Shown here one piece after another: positions 36,625 through 47,022 of a DNA stretch of 64,000 nt (position 1 is the stretch's first letter; the number at the start of each line of letters is the position of its first letter). This stretch comes from Thiothrix sp. (lineage in GTDB: Bacteria; Pseudomonadota; Gammaproteobacteria; Thiotrichales; Thiotrichaceae), in assembly GCA_008015155.1 (NCBI GenBank), contig SSFA01000015.1, positions 81,665-145,664 of the forward strand. The letters run 5' to 3'. The position numbers and the translations under genes are program-made. A model generated the notes under the pieces. The model did not search any database. It was not told where the DNA came from and saw nothing but the letters and a program-made list of their open reading frames with translations.

Positions 36625-37665
36625 ATGCCACCAAACGATACAATTCGTGCTGTCGAATGGAAAGACAATCATTTGATATTGCTCGACCAACGCAAATTGC
36701 CCCATGCCGAACATTATCTGCAAATTTATAGTGCAGAGGATACCGCTGAAGCTATCCGTAATATGGTAGTACGTGGTGCACCCGCGATTGGTATCACTGC
36801 CGCTTATGGCTTGCTCATGGCAGCGCGCAAGGCTTTTAAACAATATCCACATGATTGGCGTTCGCGTTTACAGACCGATATTGATGTGTTAGCGGCTTCT
36901 CGCCCTACTGCCATTAATCTACAGTGGGCTTTGCAACGCATGGTGGCAGCGATTGATGAGCAAGATCCAGAGCCAATTAATACGCTAATGGCTTTGGCTC
37001 AGCGCATTCATCAAGAAGACATTGAAGCCAATCACCGTATGGCCTTTTTGGGCAATGAACTGATCAAGCCTACCCATGGGGTTTTGACGCATTGTAATAC
37101 CGGTTCATTAGCCACGGGCGGCTATGGTACTGCTTTAGGGGTTATCCGCACCGCCTATAGTGAAGGTAAAATAGAGCAGGTTTATGCCGATGAAACTCGT
37201 CCTTGGTGGCAAGGCTCACGTTTAACGGCTTGGGAGTTAATGCGCGATAAAATTCCTACCCAGTTGATTTGTGAAGGTGCTGCTGCTCATTTGATGAAGC
37301 TTGGGAAAATCTCTTGGGTATTGGTGGGCGCAGATCGCATTGCAGCCAATGGTGATGTAGCGAATAAAATTGGCACCTATAGCTTAGCGGTGCTGGCACG
37401 TTTTCATAGTGTGCGTTTTATGGTGGTCGCCCCCACTAGTACGATTGATATGAATACGCCAACAGGCGAGCAGATCCCTATTGAAGAGCGCTCACCGGAA
37501 GAAATTTTGAATGTGGGTCAACAGCGGATTGCTGCCCCACAAGTGAGTGCGTGGAATCCAGCTTTTGATGTAACGCCGAGTAAGTTAGTGGATATTCTAG
37601 TCACTGAGAAAGGGATTGTGGTGCGCCCCGATAATGAAAAGCTGGTTAGTTTATTACAGCGCTAG
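36625..37665 (+). CDS. mtnA: Methylthioribose-1-phosphate isomerase
   Basis: 346 aa from the ATG at 36625 ([12 protein letters not shown]), the expected length; the TTG at 36592 is a poorer alternative. Signature residues: RGAPAIG near 52, catalytic Cys in [12 protein letters not shown] and Asp in [17 protein letters not shown]. Converts methylthioribose-1-P to methylthioribulose-1-P in methionine salvage. The Rieske gene follows with no gap after the stop (TAG then ATG). Confidence 0.95.
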   Translation: MPPNDTIRAVEWKDNHLILLDQRKLPHAEHYLQIYSAEDTAEAIRNMVVRGAPAIGITAAYGLLMAARKAFKQYPHDWRSRLQTDIDVLAASRPTAINLQWALQRMVAAIDEQDPEPINTLMALAQRIHQEDIEANHRMAFLGNELIKPTHGVLTHCNTGSLATGGYGTALGVIRTAYSEGKIEQVYADETRPWWQGSRLTAWELMRDKIPTQLICEGAAAHLMKLGKISWVLVGADRIAANGDVANKIGTYSLAVLARFHSVRFMVVAPTSTIDMNTPTGEQIPIEERSPEEILNVGQQRIAAPQVSAWNPAFDVTPSKLVDILVTEKGIVVRPDNEKLVSLLQR

Positions 37666-38007
37666 ATGTGGCATTCAATTTGTAGTTATAGCCAGCTGCA
37701 AGCTCGCCCTGAATATGGGTTTAGTTTAGAACAGGGCTGGGATAAGAAAGCGGGTTTTGTAGTCCTACATGCTGGGCAAGTCTATGCTTATGCTAATACT
37801 TGCCCTCATCAGCAGGTCTCCTTAAATTGGAGTCCGCATACCTTTTTTGAGCCAAATCACGAATTCATTCAGTGCAGTATGCATGGTGCTTTATTTGAGC
37901 CAAGCACCGGCTTATGTATTCGTGGGCCTTGTCTACGCCAGTCTTTGCAATGCTTACCTGTACGTGTTGAAAATGATCACATACAGGTCTGGTTTGAATT
38001 TACTTAA
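37666..38007 (+). CDS. Small Rieske [2Fe-2S] protein
   Basis: 113 aa. Two cluster-binding boxes: CPH in NTCPHQQ and CSMHGA, i.e. Cys-x-His and Cys-x-x-His, about 22 residues apart. There is no signal peptide or other domain, so it is a cytoplasmic Rieske-type ferredoxin-like protein, of the kind that often supplies electrons to oxygenases. It starts immediately after the mtnA stop, strongly suggesting translational coupling. It overlaps the convergent membrane gene by 4 nt. Confidence 0.88.
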   Translation: MWHSICSYSQLQARPEYGFSLEQGWDKKAGFVVLHAGQVYAYANTCPHQQVSLNWSPHTFFEPNHEFIQCSMHGALFEPSTGLCIRGPCLRQSLQCLPVRVENDHIQVWFEFT

Positions 38008-39248
38008 GCGGCGGTATGTTTGGTTAAAGTGGCGATCAATTGGCGGATATCGCGCTTTAAATAATGGTTAAAAAACAAATTAGGCAGTTGTAAATAAGTA
38101 CGCCGATGTAGCGGTATCTTGGATAAAGTACAAGCATAGTGCCGACCATTTCTTAAGCCTAACGCGACTACTTGTAAGGGTTCGCGAATCTGCCGCTGAA
38201 AAATCTCATCGCTAATATAGCCTTGCACTGGATTGTGCTCATTCGGGCGTAAATCACCATGATGCACCTCCATAATCTCACGATAAGGATGAAAATCTTG
38301 CTGCACGCTATAGAGGTCGTTACTAATCCAGTCATAAAACGCGGTACAAATGACTACGCCTTGTTCAAAGCAGAGTAGGGCATACAGATAATGTAAGCGG
38401 CTTAAGCCTTCTAAATGGGGATAAGGCTGCAATGCAAATAAGCTTTTACCTTTAACACTTAATAAAGCCTGTAAAGTCTCTTTATTCGGGCTGGCTTCAT
38501 TAGGAAGCAATTGTAAAATCGCACGGCTTTCTAGCAGGAAAAAATTAATATCGCCTGTTTGTAATTGAGTTTTCAGCTCGTTTTGTTGCAGGGAGGGAAA
38601 AAACTCATTCACACTATCATGTAACCAAGCTTCTAATTGGCGAGTGTAGTTTTGCTGTAGAATTTTAGCATCAGCGGGCTTAGTCAGTAGCTGGCATTGA
38701 TGCTCTAATTGTTTGAGTAACTGCGCTTGCTGCTGAATCCATGAATGATTACGCGCTAAATGCTCACTATTGTCTTGAATACCTCGGTGGGTTTTAAGCC
38801 AAACCACTAGCACCAGCACTAAAGTCAATAAAGGTAATAACCAATTTTGGCTGAGTAGGCCTAAGACAAACATGCCGCTTAAGACCGTCAGCATAAATAA
38901 GCGAGGCGCATATTGTGTAGCTCGGCTGCGATGCAGTTCTTGGCGGCGGAGATGGAGCTGATCGAGATTAGCATGTTGGGGCAAAAGATTGGCTTGAGGC
39001 GGGTAGAAATTAAACCAATAGTCTTGAAATTGCTGATTCCCCTGCAGCGCCTCCTGGCCATCTAGGCAACCACAAGCAGGGTTGCTAAAAACTGGATAAT
39101 CTAGCAAGTCTGCTTGCGTATCCGTAGCGGGAATAATATCTTCAAGGTTAAGCGGTGTACTGAGTACTTGCTTGGCTGCTTGTGATTGGCTTTCACGATA
39201 CAGCTTTCGCGCGAGCAAAGTGCTGTGATAATCAATAGAGTTATTCAT
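38004..39248 (-). CDS. Membrane-anchored protein of unknown function
   Basis: 414 aa from the ATG at 39248 (MNNSIDYHS). A pair of membrane helices near residues 105-145 (LFMLTVLSGMFVLGLL; LLPLLTLVLVLVVWL) divides a short N-terminal region from a larger, Gln/Leu-rich C-terminal soluble region. It contains CGCLDG near the N-terminus (a possible metal site) but no recognised domain. Convergent with the Rieske gene, divergent from xerD. Confidence 0.65.
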   Translation of the reverse strand: MNNSIDYHSTLLARKLYRESQSQAAKQVLSTPLNLEDIIPATDTQADLLDYPVFSNPACGCLDGQEALQGNQQFQDYWFNFYPPQANLLPQHANLDQLHLRRQELHRSRATQYAPRLFMLTVLSGMFVLGLLSQNWLLPLLTLVLVLVVWLKTHRGIQDNSEHLARNHSWIQQQAQLLKQLEHQCQLLTKPADAKILQQNYTRQLEAWLHDSVNEFFPSLQQNELKTQLQTGDINFFLLESRAILQLLPNEASPNKETLQALLSVKGKSLFALQPYPHLEGLSRLHYLYALLCFEQGVVICTAFYDWISNDLYSVQQDFHPYREIMEVHHGDLRPNEHNPVQGYISDEIFQRQIREPLQVVALGLRNGRHYACTLSKIPLHRRTYLQLPNLFFNHYLKRDIRQLIATLTKHTAA

Positions 39249-39314
39249 AGTATAAAAGCCCTTTATTATTTTGTTTGAACATAGCACGGAATGCCCCTGT
39301 AATCTATCAAGACA

Positions 39315-40253
39315 ATGAATATCCTAAAAAAATCCCGGACGATCGAAACTGAATTCCCCTGTCATGAGACTGAGCTACTGGATCGCTTTCTGGATGCCTT
39401 CTGGGCAGAGCGCGGGGCTGCGAAAAATACTTTGGATGCTTATCGCAGTGATCTATTGGGCTTGTGTAGTTGGTTAGGGTCTGAAAGGAAAACTTTAGAA
39501 ACGGCTACGCGTAGTGATTTGCTAGATTATTTAGCTGAACTATTTCGTGCGGGCGCTAAACCTTCGAGCTCTGCACGGTTGCTGTCCGGTATGCGCCGTT
39601 TTTATCGTTATCTGCTACGTGAAGGAGTGATTCAAGTCGATCCGACTGGCAATATCGAAGCGCCACGCCCACAACGTTTATTGCCAGATGCTTTATCTGA
39701 AGATGATGTCGAGCAATTACTGCAAGCGCCGGATATTGATTCAGCTTTGGGTCTGCGCGATCGTGCTATGTTGGAATTGTTATATGCCACAGGTTTGCGG
39801 GTCTCAGAGCTAACAGGACTAACTCAAGGCCAGTTATCTTTGCACCACGGTGTAGTACGAATTTTAGGCAAGGGTGGCAAAGAGCGTTTAGTCCCCTTAG
39901 GTGAAGAGGCACAAGATTGGGTTGGACGCTATTTGCAGATTGCGCGCCCGGAGTTAATGCAAGGCCATTCCGTGTGTGCGCAAGTATTTGTAACAGGACG
40001 CGGTGCAGGCATGACTCGCCAAGCGTTTTGGTATTTGATCAAGCGCTATGCAGCAGAAGCAGGCATCAGTAAGCCGCTCTCACCGCATACCTTACGCCAT
40101 GCTTTTGCCACGCATTTATTAAATCATGGGGCGGATTTGCGGGTAGTGCAAATGCTGCTAGGGCATAGTGATATGTCCACTACGCAAATCTATACGCATG
40201 TGGCGAAGGCACGCTTACAAGACTTGCATCGCCAACATCATCCACGCGGCTAG
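39315..40253 (+). CDS. xerD: Site-specific tyrosine recombinase XerD
   Basis: 312 aa. N-terminal SAM-like core-binding domain (20-115) and C-terminal catalytic domain with the complete set: R162 (ATGLRVSE), K186, H258 and R261 (HTLRH), H284 (LGH) and nucleophile Y293. Resolves chromosome dimers at dif with XerC. The N-terminus carries about 15 extra residues. dsbC follows 123 nt later, the order xerD-dsbC seen in many gammaproteobacteria. Confidence 0.95.
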   Translation: MNILKKSRTIETEFPCHETELLDRFLDAFWAERGAAKNTLDAYRSDLLGLCSWLGSERKTLETATRSDLLDYLAELFRAGAKPSSSARLLSGMRRFYRYLLREGVIQVDPTGNIEAPRPQRLLPDALSEDDVEQLLQAPDIDSALGLRDRAMLELLYATGLRVSELTGLTQGQLSLHHGVVRILGKGGKERLVPLGEEAQDWVGRYLQIARPELMQGHSVCAQVFVTGRGAGMTRQAFWYLIKRYAAEAGISKPLSPHTLRHAFATHLLNHGADLRVVQMLLGHSDMSTTQIYTHVAKARLQDLHRQHHPRG

Positions 40254-40376
40254 AACTTTTTCTTGTTAAGGATTTCAAACTAGGATGATCCTTAAGGTCA
40301 ATAGGATTTAATAGCACCTTATGCTATGTTAAAGCGACTGCTCTTTTAATTTTACTGATGGAAAGAAACAAAAGTG

Positions 40377-41222
40377 ATGAATAAAAAAACCGTGCTAAGC
40401 GCCTTATTAGCGAGCTTATTAGTGGTGGGCTTAGCAAACGCAGAAGATAAAGCAGCAGTGGCTCCTGCAGCTAGCACTGAAACAACCGCAACTGCTGCAC
40501 CTGCAGTTCCAGCCCCCGCAGCAACTGAAACCGCTAAAGCACCGACTACCGATGCCACTGTGGACACTGCTTTATTAAACGAAAAGCTCAAACCGCTGTT
40601 CGGTGATGTGCCGGATTCTATCAAACCTACGCCAGTGAGCGGTGTATTTGAAGCTAAGTTTGGCACTGAGCTGATTTATGTATCAGCGGATGGTCGCTAT
40701 TTCTTTAGTGGTGATTTAATTGATGGTACTAGTCGAACTAATCTCTCTGAGCAGTCACGTACCGTCGAACGTAAAGATATGCTGGCCAAAGTTGAAGATA
40801 AAGATGCCGTTATTTTCAAAGCCAAAGGTGAACAGAAGCATTTGCTGACCGTCTTCACGGATGTGGATTGTGGCTACTGCGTGAAATTGCATAAAGAAGT
40901 GAATCAACTGAATGAAGCTGGCGTTAGCGTTCGCTACTTAGCTTATCCACGTGCGGGTATTGGCTCAGAAAGTTATAAGAAAATTGTCAATGTCTGGTGT
41001 GCTGATGACAAGCAAGATGCCTTGACCAAATCGAAAGCGGGCGAAACCATTGCTGCAAAAGAATGCGAAAATCCAGTTGCTAAGGAATTTGAATTAGGCC
41101 AAAAACTAGGTGTGAATGGTACACCGGCTTTATTCACTGAAGATGGCACGATGATTCCAGGTTATCGCCCTGCAGATCAGCTAGTGAAAATCTTAGATGA
41201 TATGAAAACTAAGGTTAACTAG
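40377..41222 (+). CDS. dsbC: Periplasmic thiol:disulfide isomerase DsbC
   Basis: About 281 aa from ATG 40377 (GTG 40374 is adjacent). Signal peptide ends at ANA. An unusual Ala/Pro/Thr-rich linker (about 24-60) precedes the DsbC dimerisation domain and the thioredoxin-fold catalytic domain with CGYC (about 166-169) and cis-Pro in GVNGTPALF. It isomerises wrong disulfides in the periplasm. It ends at a strong bidirectional terminator. Confidence 0.93.
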   Translation: MNKKTVLSALLASLLVVGLANAEDKAAVAPAASTETTATAAPAVPAPAATETAKAPTTDATVDTALLNEKLKPLFGDVPDSIKPTPVSGVFEAKFGTELIYVSADGRYFFSGDLIDGTSRTNLSEQSRTVERKDMLAKVEDKDAVIFKAKGEQKHLLTVFTDVDCGYCVKLHKEVNQLNEAGVSVRYLAYPRAGIGSESYKKIVNVWCADDKQDALTKSKAGETIAAKECENPVAKEFELGQKLGVNGTPALFTEDGTMIPGYRPADQLVKILDDMKTKVN

Positions 41223-41237
41223 GCTTGTACTTCTCCC

Positions 41238-41263
41238 AAAAAGGGGCTAATAGCCCCTTTTTT
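41238..41263. terminator. Bidirectional terminator between dsbC and pirin gene
   Basis: Perfect 11-bp stem AAAAAGGGGCT/AGCCCCTTTTT with a 3-nt loop, an A-run on one side and a T-run on the other. Confidence 0.9.
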
Positions 41264-41265
41264 AC

Positions 41266-41973
41266 TTATACGGGTAAGTCAAACAACAAGACTTCTGCCG
41301 TTGCTTTTCCAAGCACTTTAAAGCTGCTGTCTGCACTAATGGCTGCACCATCACCGGCACTTAAAGTTTCACCTTCTAAGTCGATAGAGCCGCTGGCCAC
41401 AAATAAATAGCCTAAGCGATCAGCTGCTAAGCTATAGCTGCGCTCTACGTTATTAGCAACCACAGTGGCATAGAATAAAGCTTCTGTATTAGTTGCTAAA
41501 GAGCCTTCTGCACCGGTTGGCGACACTAATAAGCGCCAGCCACTCGCTTTGTCTGCTTCACTAAAATAGGCTTGCGCATAGCTCGGTTGGATATTACGTT
41601 GGGTGGGTAATAACCAAATCTGCAAAAAATGCGTACCTTCCGTTGTAGAGGGATTATATTCTGAGTGAGTAACACCTGTTCCGGCTGACATGCGTTGCAC
41701 ATCCCCTTTACGAATCACACTCCCATTGCCCATACTGTCGCGATGCGCGAGTTCGCCTTCTAGGACATAGCTGACAATTTCCATATTATTATGGGGATGG
41801 GTTGGGAAGCCCGCGCCTGCGATCACCCGATCATCATTAATCACCCGTAGTACTGACAGCCCCATGTGCTTGGGATCATAATAATCACCGAAGGAAAAGC
41901 TATGATGACTATCAAGCCACTGGTTTTTAAAATGCCCGCGCTCAGCTGCTTTACGAATCGTTAACATGCTCAT
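41266..41973 (-). CDS. Pirin family bicupin (YhhW-like)
   Basis: 235 aa with the pirin signature HHSFSFGDYYDP near residue 24 and the metal-binding cupin motif HPHNNMEIVSYVLEGEL (about 58-75) plus a later His/Glu (GVTHSEYN). Like E. coli YhhW it may have quercetinase-type activity. It is divergent from a LysR gene (100 nt apart) that probably regulates it. Confidence 0.9.
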   Translation of the reverse strand: MSMLTIRKAAERGHFKNQWLDSHHSFSFGDYYDPKHMGLSVLRVINDDRVIAGAGFPTHPHNNMEIVSYVLEGELAHRDSMGNGSVIRKGDVQRMSAGTGVTHSEYNPSTTEGTHFLQIWLLPTQRNIQPSYAQAYFSEADKASGWRLLVSPTGAEGSLATNTEALFYATVVANNVERSYSLAADRLGYLFVASGSIDLEGETLSAGDGAAISADSSFKVLGKATAEVLLFDLPV

Positions 41974-42073
41974 ATCTCCTAACTGTTTTGTATAAAGCCT
42001 AGTTTATCTTTGACTTTAAGTTAGAGTAACTGCTATTAAGTCAGGTATCGGATAACGTATAGTTGAGAATCCC

Positions 42074-42955
42074 ATGAGCCATTTTGATGACTTATTCTGG
42101 TTAGTTGAAGTTGTAGATGCGGGGACTTTGAGTGCAGCAGCTGAAAAGCATAATGTCACCAGTGCTGCTGTGAGTAAGCGCTTGCGCTTATTAGAAGAGC
42201 GTTTGGGAGTAAAGCTCTTAGTGCGTACCACGCGTCATCTACGTACCACTGAAGCAGGTGCGCTGTACTATCAGCGAGGTAAAGCGCTCCTTGAAGAATT
42301 CAATGAGCTAGAAGAAAACATCGCCTCTACCAGCGAACGTCTCTGTGGCAGTATTCGTATCAATGCGCCCTTATCGTTTGGAATGAAGGCTTTAATGGAG
42401 CCTATTCACGAGTTCATGCAGCTCTACCCGCAACTCCACATTACTTTACATCTCGATGACCGTTTCATTGATATTCTCAATAGCGATTATGATGTGGTGA
42501 TCCGTGTGGGCAATTTAGAGGATTCTTCACTGGTGGCTCAACGGGTGGCTAAGGTACGTTTAATTTGCTGTGCAGCGCCCAGTTATTTAGCTAAACACGG
42601 TAGCCCGCAAACGCCGCATGATTTACTCCAACACAATTGCTTGGTGTATCAACACAGTATGCCGATGCATATTTGGGAGTTTCACAAAGAAGGCGAAGAT
42701 TTGCGTATTCCAGTGCAGGGCAATTTAGTGGCTAATAATGGCGATATTCTCAATCAAGCGGCTGTAATGGGGCAGGGCATTGTGTATCAACCGGAGTTTA
42801 TTGCGCATGCTACCTTAGCTAGCGGTGAATTGGTGGAAGTCTTACAGGACTATGCCACTATTTATGTGAGTGCCTATGCCATGTACCCTACACGGCATTT
42901 TCTACCGATGAAAATCCGCCGCTTAATTGAGTTTTTGCAACAGCGGCTGGCTTAA
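42074..42955 (+). CDS. LysR-family transcriptional regulator
   Basis: 293 aa. N-terminal HTH (FDDLFWLVEVVDAGTLSAAAEK; then AAVSKRLRLLEERLGVKLLVR) and an effector-binding domain. Divergent from the pirin gene, the classical LysR arrangement; I infer control of that gene. Effector unknown. Confidence 0.92.
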   Translation: MSHFDDLFWLVEVVDAGTLSAAAEKHNVTSAAVSKRLRLLEERLGVKLLVRTTRHLRTTEAGALYYQRGKALLEEFNELEENIASTSERLCGSIRINAPLSFGMKALMEPIHEFMQLYPQLHITLHLDDRFIDILNSDYDVVIRVGNLEDSSLVAQRVAKVRLICCAAPSYLAKHGSPQTPHDLLQHNCLVYQHSMPMHIWEFHKEGEDLRIPVQGNLVANNGDILNQAAVMGQGIVYQPEFIAHATLASGELVEVLQDYATIYVSAYAMYPTRHFLPMKIRRLIEFLQQRLA

Positions 42956-42997
42956 ACCTATTTCGAGTAATCCTAGAGACTGTTAGAATCGCGCCCT

Positions 42998-44107
42998 ATG
43001 TCAGGAAATACTATTGGAACTTTATTCACCGTGACGAGTTTCGGTGAAAGTCACGGCCCCGCAATCGGTTGTATTGTGGACGGCTGCCCGCCCGGTATGG
43101 CGCTTACCGAAGCTGATATTCAGCTTGATTTAGATCGGCGTAAACCCGGTCAAAGTCGCCATACCACCCAGCGCCGCGAACCAGATGAAGTACAAATTCT
43201 CTCAGGTGTGTTTGAAGGGAAAACCACGGGTACACCGATTGCACTGATCATTCACAATACCGACCAGCGTTCGAAAGATTATTCGGATATTCTCGACCGC
43301 TTCCGTCCGGGACATGCGGATTATACTTATTATAAAAAGTATGGTTTCCGTGATTATCGCGGTGGAGGGCGTTCGTCTGCACGTGAAACGGCGATGCGGG
43401 TTGCAGCGGGTGCAATAGCGAAGAAATATCTCAGTGAACGCTATGGTGTGCAGATTCGCGGCTACCTCTCGCAACTTGGCCCGATTGTGGCGGAACAGCT
43501 CGATTGGAATGTGATTGAAACCAATCCTTTCTTCTGCCCTGATGCGAGTAAAGTGCCAGAAATGGAAGCCTATATGGATGCCTTACGCAAAGAAGGTAAT
43601 TCGATTGGCGCGAAGATCACCACGGTTGCTACAGGTCTACCACCCGGCTGGGGTGAACCGATTTTTGACCGGATGGATGCGGAAATCGCTTATGCGATGA
43701 TGAGCATTAATGCGGCTAAAGGTGTGGAGATTGGTGCAGGTTTCGCTTCTGTGACCCAAAAAGGTACTGAGCATCGTGATGAGCTGACGATGCAGGGTTT
43801 CACCCAAAACCAAGCCGGTGGGATTTTAGGCGGTATTACTTCGGGGCAAGATATTATTGTCCACACGGCCTTTAAGCCAACCTCCAGCATGCGTCTGCCG
43901 GGGCAAACGGTGAATCTACAAGGTGAGCCAGTCGAGGTGATTACCAAAGGCCGTCACGATCCTTGTGTAGGGATTCGCGCTACGCCTATTTGTGAGGCGA
44001 TGTTAGCCTTGGTACTGATGGATCATGCTTTACGCCATCGAGCGCAGAATTTGGATGTGGTGACGGAGCTGGCAGATATTCCGGCGCAATCGCCTCTGTC
44101 TAAATAA
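42998..44107 (+). CDS. aroC: Chorismate synthase
   Basis: 369 aa, normal length. Diagnostic segments: [18 protein letters not shown] near residue 13, [13 protein letters not shown] near 46, [15 protein letters not shown], and [11 protein letters not shown]. Final step of the shikimate pathway, EPSP to chorismate, needing reduced FMN. No linked aro genes. An imperfect stem-loop follows. Confidence 0.97.
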   Translation: MSGNTIGTLFTVTSFGESHGPAIGCIVDGCPPGMALTEADIQLDLDRRKPGQSRHTTQRREPDEVQILSGVFEGKTTGTPIALIIHNTDQRSKDYSDILDRFRPGHADYTYYKKYGFRDYRGGGRSSARETAMRVAAGAIAKKYLSERYGVQIRGYLSQLGPIVAEQLDWNVIETNPFFCPDASKVPEMEAYMDALRKEGNSIGAKITTVATGLPPGWGEPIFDRMDAEIAYAMMSINAAKGVEIGAGFASVTQKGTEHRDELTMQGFTQNQAGGILGGITSGQDIIVHTAFKPTSSMRLPGQTVNLQGEPVEVITKGRHDPCVGIRATPICEAMLALVLMDHALRHRAQNLDVVTELADIPAQSPLSK

Positions 44108-44123
44108 GCTACTTATGCCTCAG

Positions 44124-44142
44124 GCTCTAGTCTCACTAGAGC
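44124..44142. terminator. Hairpin between aroC and convergent gene
   Basis: GCTCTAGT/ACTAGAGC with a 3-nt loop; flanking ATGCC and GGCAT could extend the stem. It lacks a T-tract, so termination is likely but inefficient on this evidence. Confidence 0.5.
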
Positions 44143-44148
44143 TTGGCA

Positions 44149-46893
44149 TTAATCCCTTAACATCTCTAAATCAGTTGATAATCGCTTCATTCCTGTTGGA
44201 GTGCTATCAGTCACCCACAATTCGCGTGGTGGGTCATCTTGGGCGGGGTGCATGAGCTGAAAATAGAGCTGATCATTCACCACTTTTACTAAGTCCACAT
44301 ACTCTTTAGCAGCAAATTGTTTAATTAAACTAGCAGGCTTATTAGGATCAGCAAGCCACCATAAACGAGCCTCTGGCTCTTGGCTTAGGATAAACAAGCC
44401 TTGGGGTGCTGCTAGCACGCTCGTTTGTTGTGGCAGCGTTGGAGTTTGCAGCTCAACCAGTTCTTGCTTCGCAAAATCAATATGAAACAATTGATAAGCC
44501 AAGGGATTATTTTCTTGTTGAGTGAGGAGATAGGTATCCTTGGTCGTTGCAAATAGACTGTTATTGAGTACGTTCGGCACAGGTTCAAAACTGGCTTTTA
44601 GCACTAGATCAGTTCCTGCCTTGCTATGTAAATGGAGGCTATAAGCAGAATTTGCCGTTTCGAGCGTCCGATTCGGTTCTAGGATATAAAGCAAACCCTG
44701 CTCAGTTTCGAGTACAGTGGCTAAGCGGCGTTTGTCATCTGCCGCTTTTAAAATGGGTAAGAATTTTTCCGCCTTTGCCTGCCATAAATCTAAAGTCCAA
44801 GCCTCCGTAGCATCTGCTGGAAAATAAGCAGCATACACTCCTTGGCTACTTGGGAATAGCCAGCTATAACCCTGTTTAGGGAAGGTCTTAAGGCGCTTCA
44901 CTTGACCTGCACTTACTTGCCAGAGTGAATTAGTTTTCTCCGCATTTTCAGTGAGAAAATAGAGGCTATCCTGAAATTTGATGGCGGCTTGAGCATTAAA
45001 TGAAAAGCTTTCCTCTGCCGGTAAACTGCTGATTTCCCTAAGCGTCGCTGGGTCTTGCTCAGTCGCCCATAAACGCGAGTTCAAGACAAAATACCAAGTA
45101 GACCCAAGTTGCTGGACTTGCCTTAAATCAGCGCTGGCTGGTGTGGTATTAATATCTTTAAGCACTTTGCTTTGACTGACAGCATTTGAAACTAGCCAAG
45201 GTTCCTTACCGGCCTGAGCATCATGCTCGACTAAGATCCAGCTAGGCGGTTGGCTGGATAAAGGCAAAATTTCAGTTAAGCCGCCAACTGGCCAAGGCGT
45301 TGGTTCCCAGTTGGCGCGAATCGGATCATTCCCTAAGGCTTGGGTACCTGCCAAGCTCCCATCCGTTTGCCAACGTTGTTTGCCACTTAAGAAATAGACG
45401 AATTGCCCCTGATCATTGGCTGCTGGGGGTAAGAGTTGTGGGTCATCAAATTCACCTAAGAGCAAAGGCTGTTCGGGTTGCTCTGGTCTCAAACTCCATA
45501 ATTGTGAAAGATTGCGATCTTTGGGGGAAAAAGTCGGGAAAATTAATTTATCAGCACGTAAAATATAGGGAGTAGGGCGCGCAGGCCAAGAATCACCTGC
45601 TCCACCGGCATATAGTCCATCTTTCACTGTTAATAGATTTTTGGTGCCTGCAACCGTGCCATCTGTAAGCCAAAGTGCCGAAGGCCGAATCCCATCACTG
45701 AGCATAAAATATAAGCGATCTGCGAAGCTAAAGAATAACGGGGGCGTTTGATACTCGTTATTGGGGTTAGACAAACTGGCTAAACGTTCTGTACCTTTTG
45801 CAGTGAAATCTGTCACCCATAATTCATCGGTGATTTGCTCACCCATGACTGAAAACCACAGATAGAGTTTGCCCTTAAAAAAGCTAGGTTTACTGGCATT
45901 GAGAGTACGGGAGCCAGTGCCTGCTGTGGGCAAGTGGAGAATTAAGCTAGTTTGTTTTGTGTTTAGGTCAAATTGCCACAGCTCAGGTTGTTGATAATGA
46001 TCATTGGTTTTCACCCACAGCACTCTATCGGCATTGGCCGCGACTAGATTAAAACTCAGTGCTGTTTGCTGAGGGAAGCGTACTAGCTGCTCACTGCTTT
46101 TCGCATCGACTTGCCAAAGTGAATAATCTATTTTTTCTTCGGGTGAGTTAGAACGCTGATCTGCCGCCAGCAAAAATAATTTAGTTTGATTATTTAAAGG
46201 CTCAAGTCCATAGGCGAGTAATTGATTGTAGTCCTTCGGCTCAGCACTGGCATCAAGAGCTAAGACAGTGCCTGTTGCACTGCCATCGGTTTTCCAAAGC
46301 TCCAAACCATGTACTCCATCATTGACCCAAAAAAAGGCAGTGTTGTTTAAGCTATAAAATAGAGGTGCTGAAACATTCAAGGATTGATCGCTAGCACTTG
46401 GAAATTGAGCTAAAGCTTGGGTGTTTTCACGGCTCCCATCAGTACTATATAAAGTAAGTTGGTCTGCAGTTTGTCCCCAAAATAATAAGCGGCCTTTTAA
46501 ATTAAGGCTGGTTTGAGTGTAAAGCTCGCGCCTTTTAGCCAGGCCACTGCCGCTGCCAGGTACAAGATCTTTTAGTAGTTGCGTACCCTCTAAACTGCCA
46601 TCAGTGCGCCAGACTTCTTGACCCGTTTCTGGAGTGAAGGCGGCAAAGATTCCATAGCGCCCAACACGACCGATCGGGTAAAAGTTTGAGTCCGCGTTCG
46701 GTGTTTTTGTCAGATAAGTAAAGACTTTAGTTTGTTCAGCGGAATGGTCGGTTTGCCAAAGTTGTCGACCCTGTGTTTGGCTAATGCCTGCAAATAACTG
46801 CAAAGGAGTCGTTGATGATTCGGCGAGGCTAAAGCCCGAATAGCTTGCTAAGCTTAAAACTAAGCTACTCATAGAGAGCAAGCGCAAATACAT
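44149..46893 (-). CDS. Secreted ELWxxDGT-repeat protein
   Basis: 914 aa with a signal peptide (SLASYSGFSLA). At least six copies of the ELWxTDGTxxGT motif are visible, spaced over the first two thirds and at the C-terminus (for example EVWRTDGSLEGTQLL, LELWKTDGSATGT, DELWVTDFTAKGT, SALWLTDGTVAGT, RWQTDGSLAGTQ, RELWVTDSTPTGM). Such repeats form beta-propeller-like or hyalin-type structures in secreted proteins; function is unknown. Neighbouring genes give no clue. Highly Gln/Leu/Ser-rich throughout. Confidence 0.85.
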   Translation of the reverse strand: MYLRLLSMSSLVLSLASYSGFSLAESSTTPLQLFAGISQTQGRQLWQTDHSAEQTKVFTYLTKTPNADSNFYPIGRVGRYGIFAAFTPETGQEVWRTDGSLEGTQLLKDLVPGSGSGLAKRRELYTQTSLNLKGRLLFWGQTADQLTLYSTDGSRENTQALAQFPSASDQSLNVSAPLFYSLNNTAFFWVNDGVHGLELWKTDGSATGTVLALDASAEPKDYNQLLAYGLEPLNNQTKLFLLAADQRSNSPEEKIDYSLWQVDAKSSEQLVRFPQQTALSFNLVAANADRVLWVKTNDHYQQPELWQFDLNTKQTSLILHLPTAGTGSRTLNASKPSFFKGKLYLWFSVMGEQITDELWVTDFTAKGTERLASLSNPNNEYQTPPLFFSFADRLYFMLSDGIRPSALWLTDGTVAGTKNLLTVKDGLYAGGAGDSWPARPTPYILRADKLIFPTFSPKDRNLSQLWSLRPEQPEQPLLLGEFDDPQLLPPAANDQGQFVYFLSGKQRWQTDGSLAGTQALGNDPIRANWEPTPWPVGGLTEILPLSSQPPSWILVEHDAQAGKEPWLVSNAVSQSKVLKDINTTPASADLRQVQQLGSTWYFVLNSRLWATEQDPATLREISSLPAEESFSFNAQAAIKFQDSLYFLTENAEKTNSLWQVSAGQVKRLKTFPKQGYSWLFPSSQGVYAAYFPADATEAWTLDLWQAKAEKFLPILKAADDKRRLATVLETEQGLLYILEPNRTLETANSAYSLHLHSKAGTDLVLKASFEPVPNVLNNSLFATTKDTYLLTQQENNPLAYQLFHIDFAKQELVELQTPTLPQQTSVLAAPQGLFILSQEPEARLWWLADPNKPASLIKQFAAKEYVDLVKVVNDQLYFQLMHPAQDDPPRELWVTDSTPTGMKRLSTDLEMLRD

Positions 46894-47022
46894 AGATAAA
46901 CCCTCTTTGTTATTAGCTAGCTAATCCTAAAGATAGTGGATTGGTATAGAGGATTGGAGCAGTGTAGATGCGAGTAGTTCCATTAACTACTCGCTACTTA
47001 GTTGTTAGGCTTAAGCGGAGTT

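Noticed and set aside
44149..46893. Overlapping frames on the other strand inside large genes
   Set aside because: They have no ribosome site, no family resemblance and atypical composition; they mirror the real genes' codon bias.
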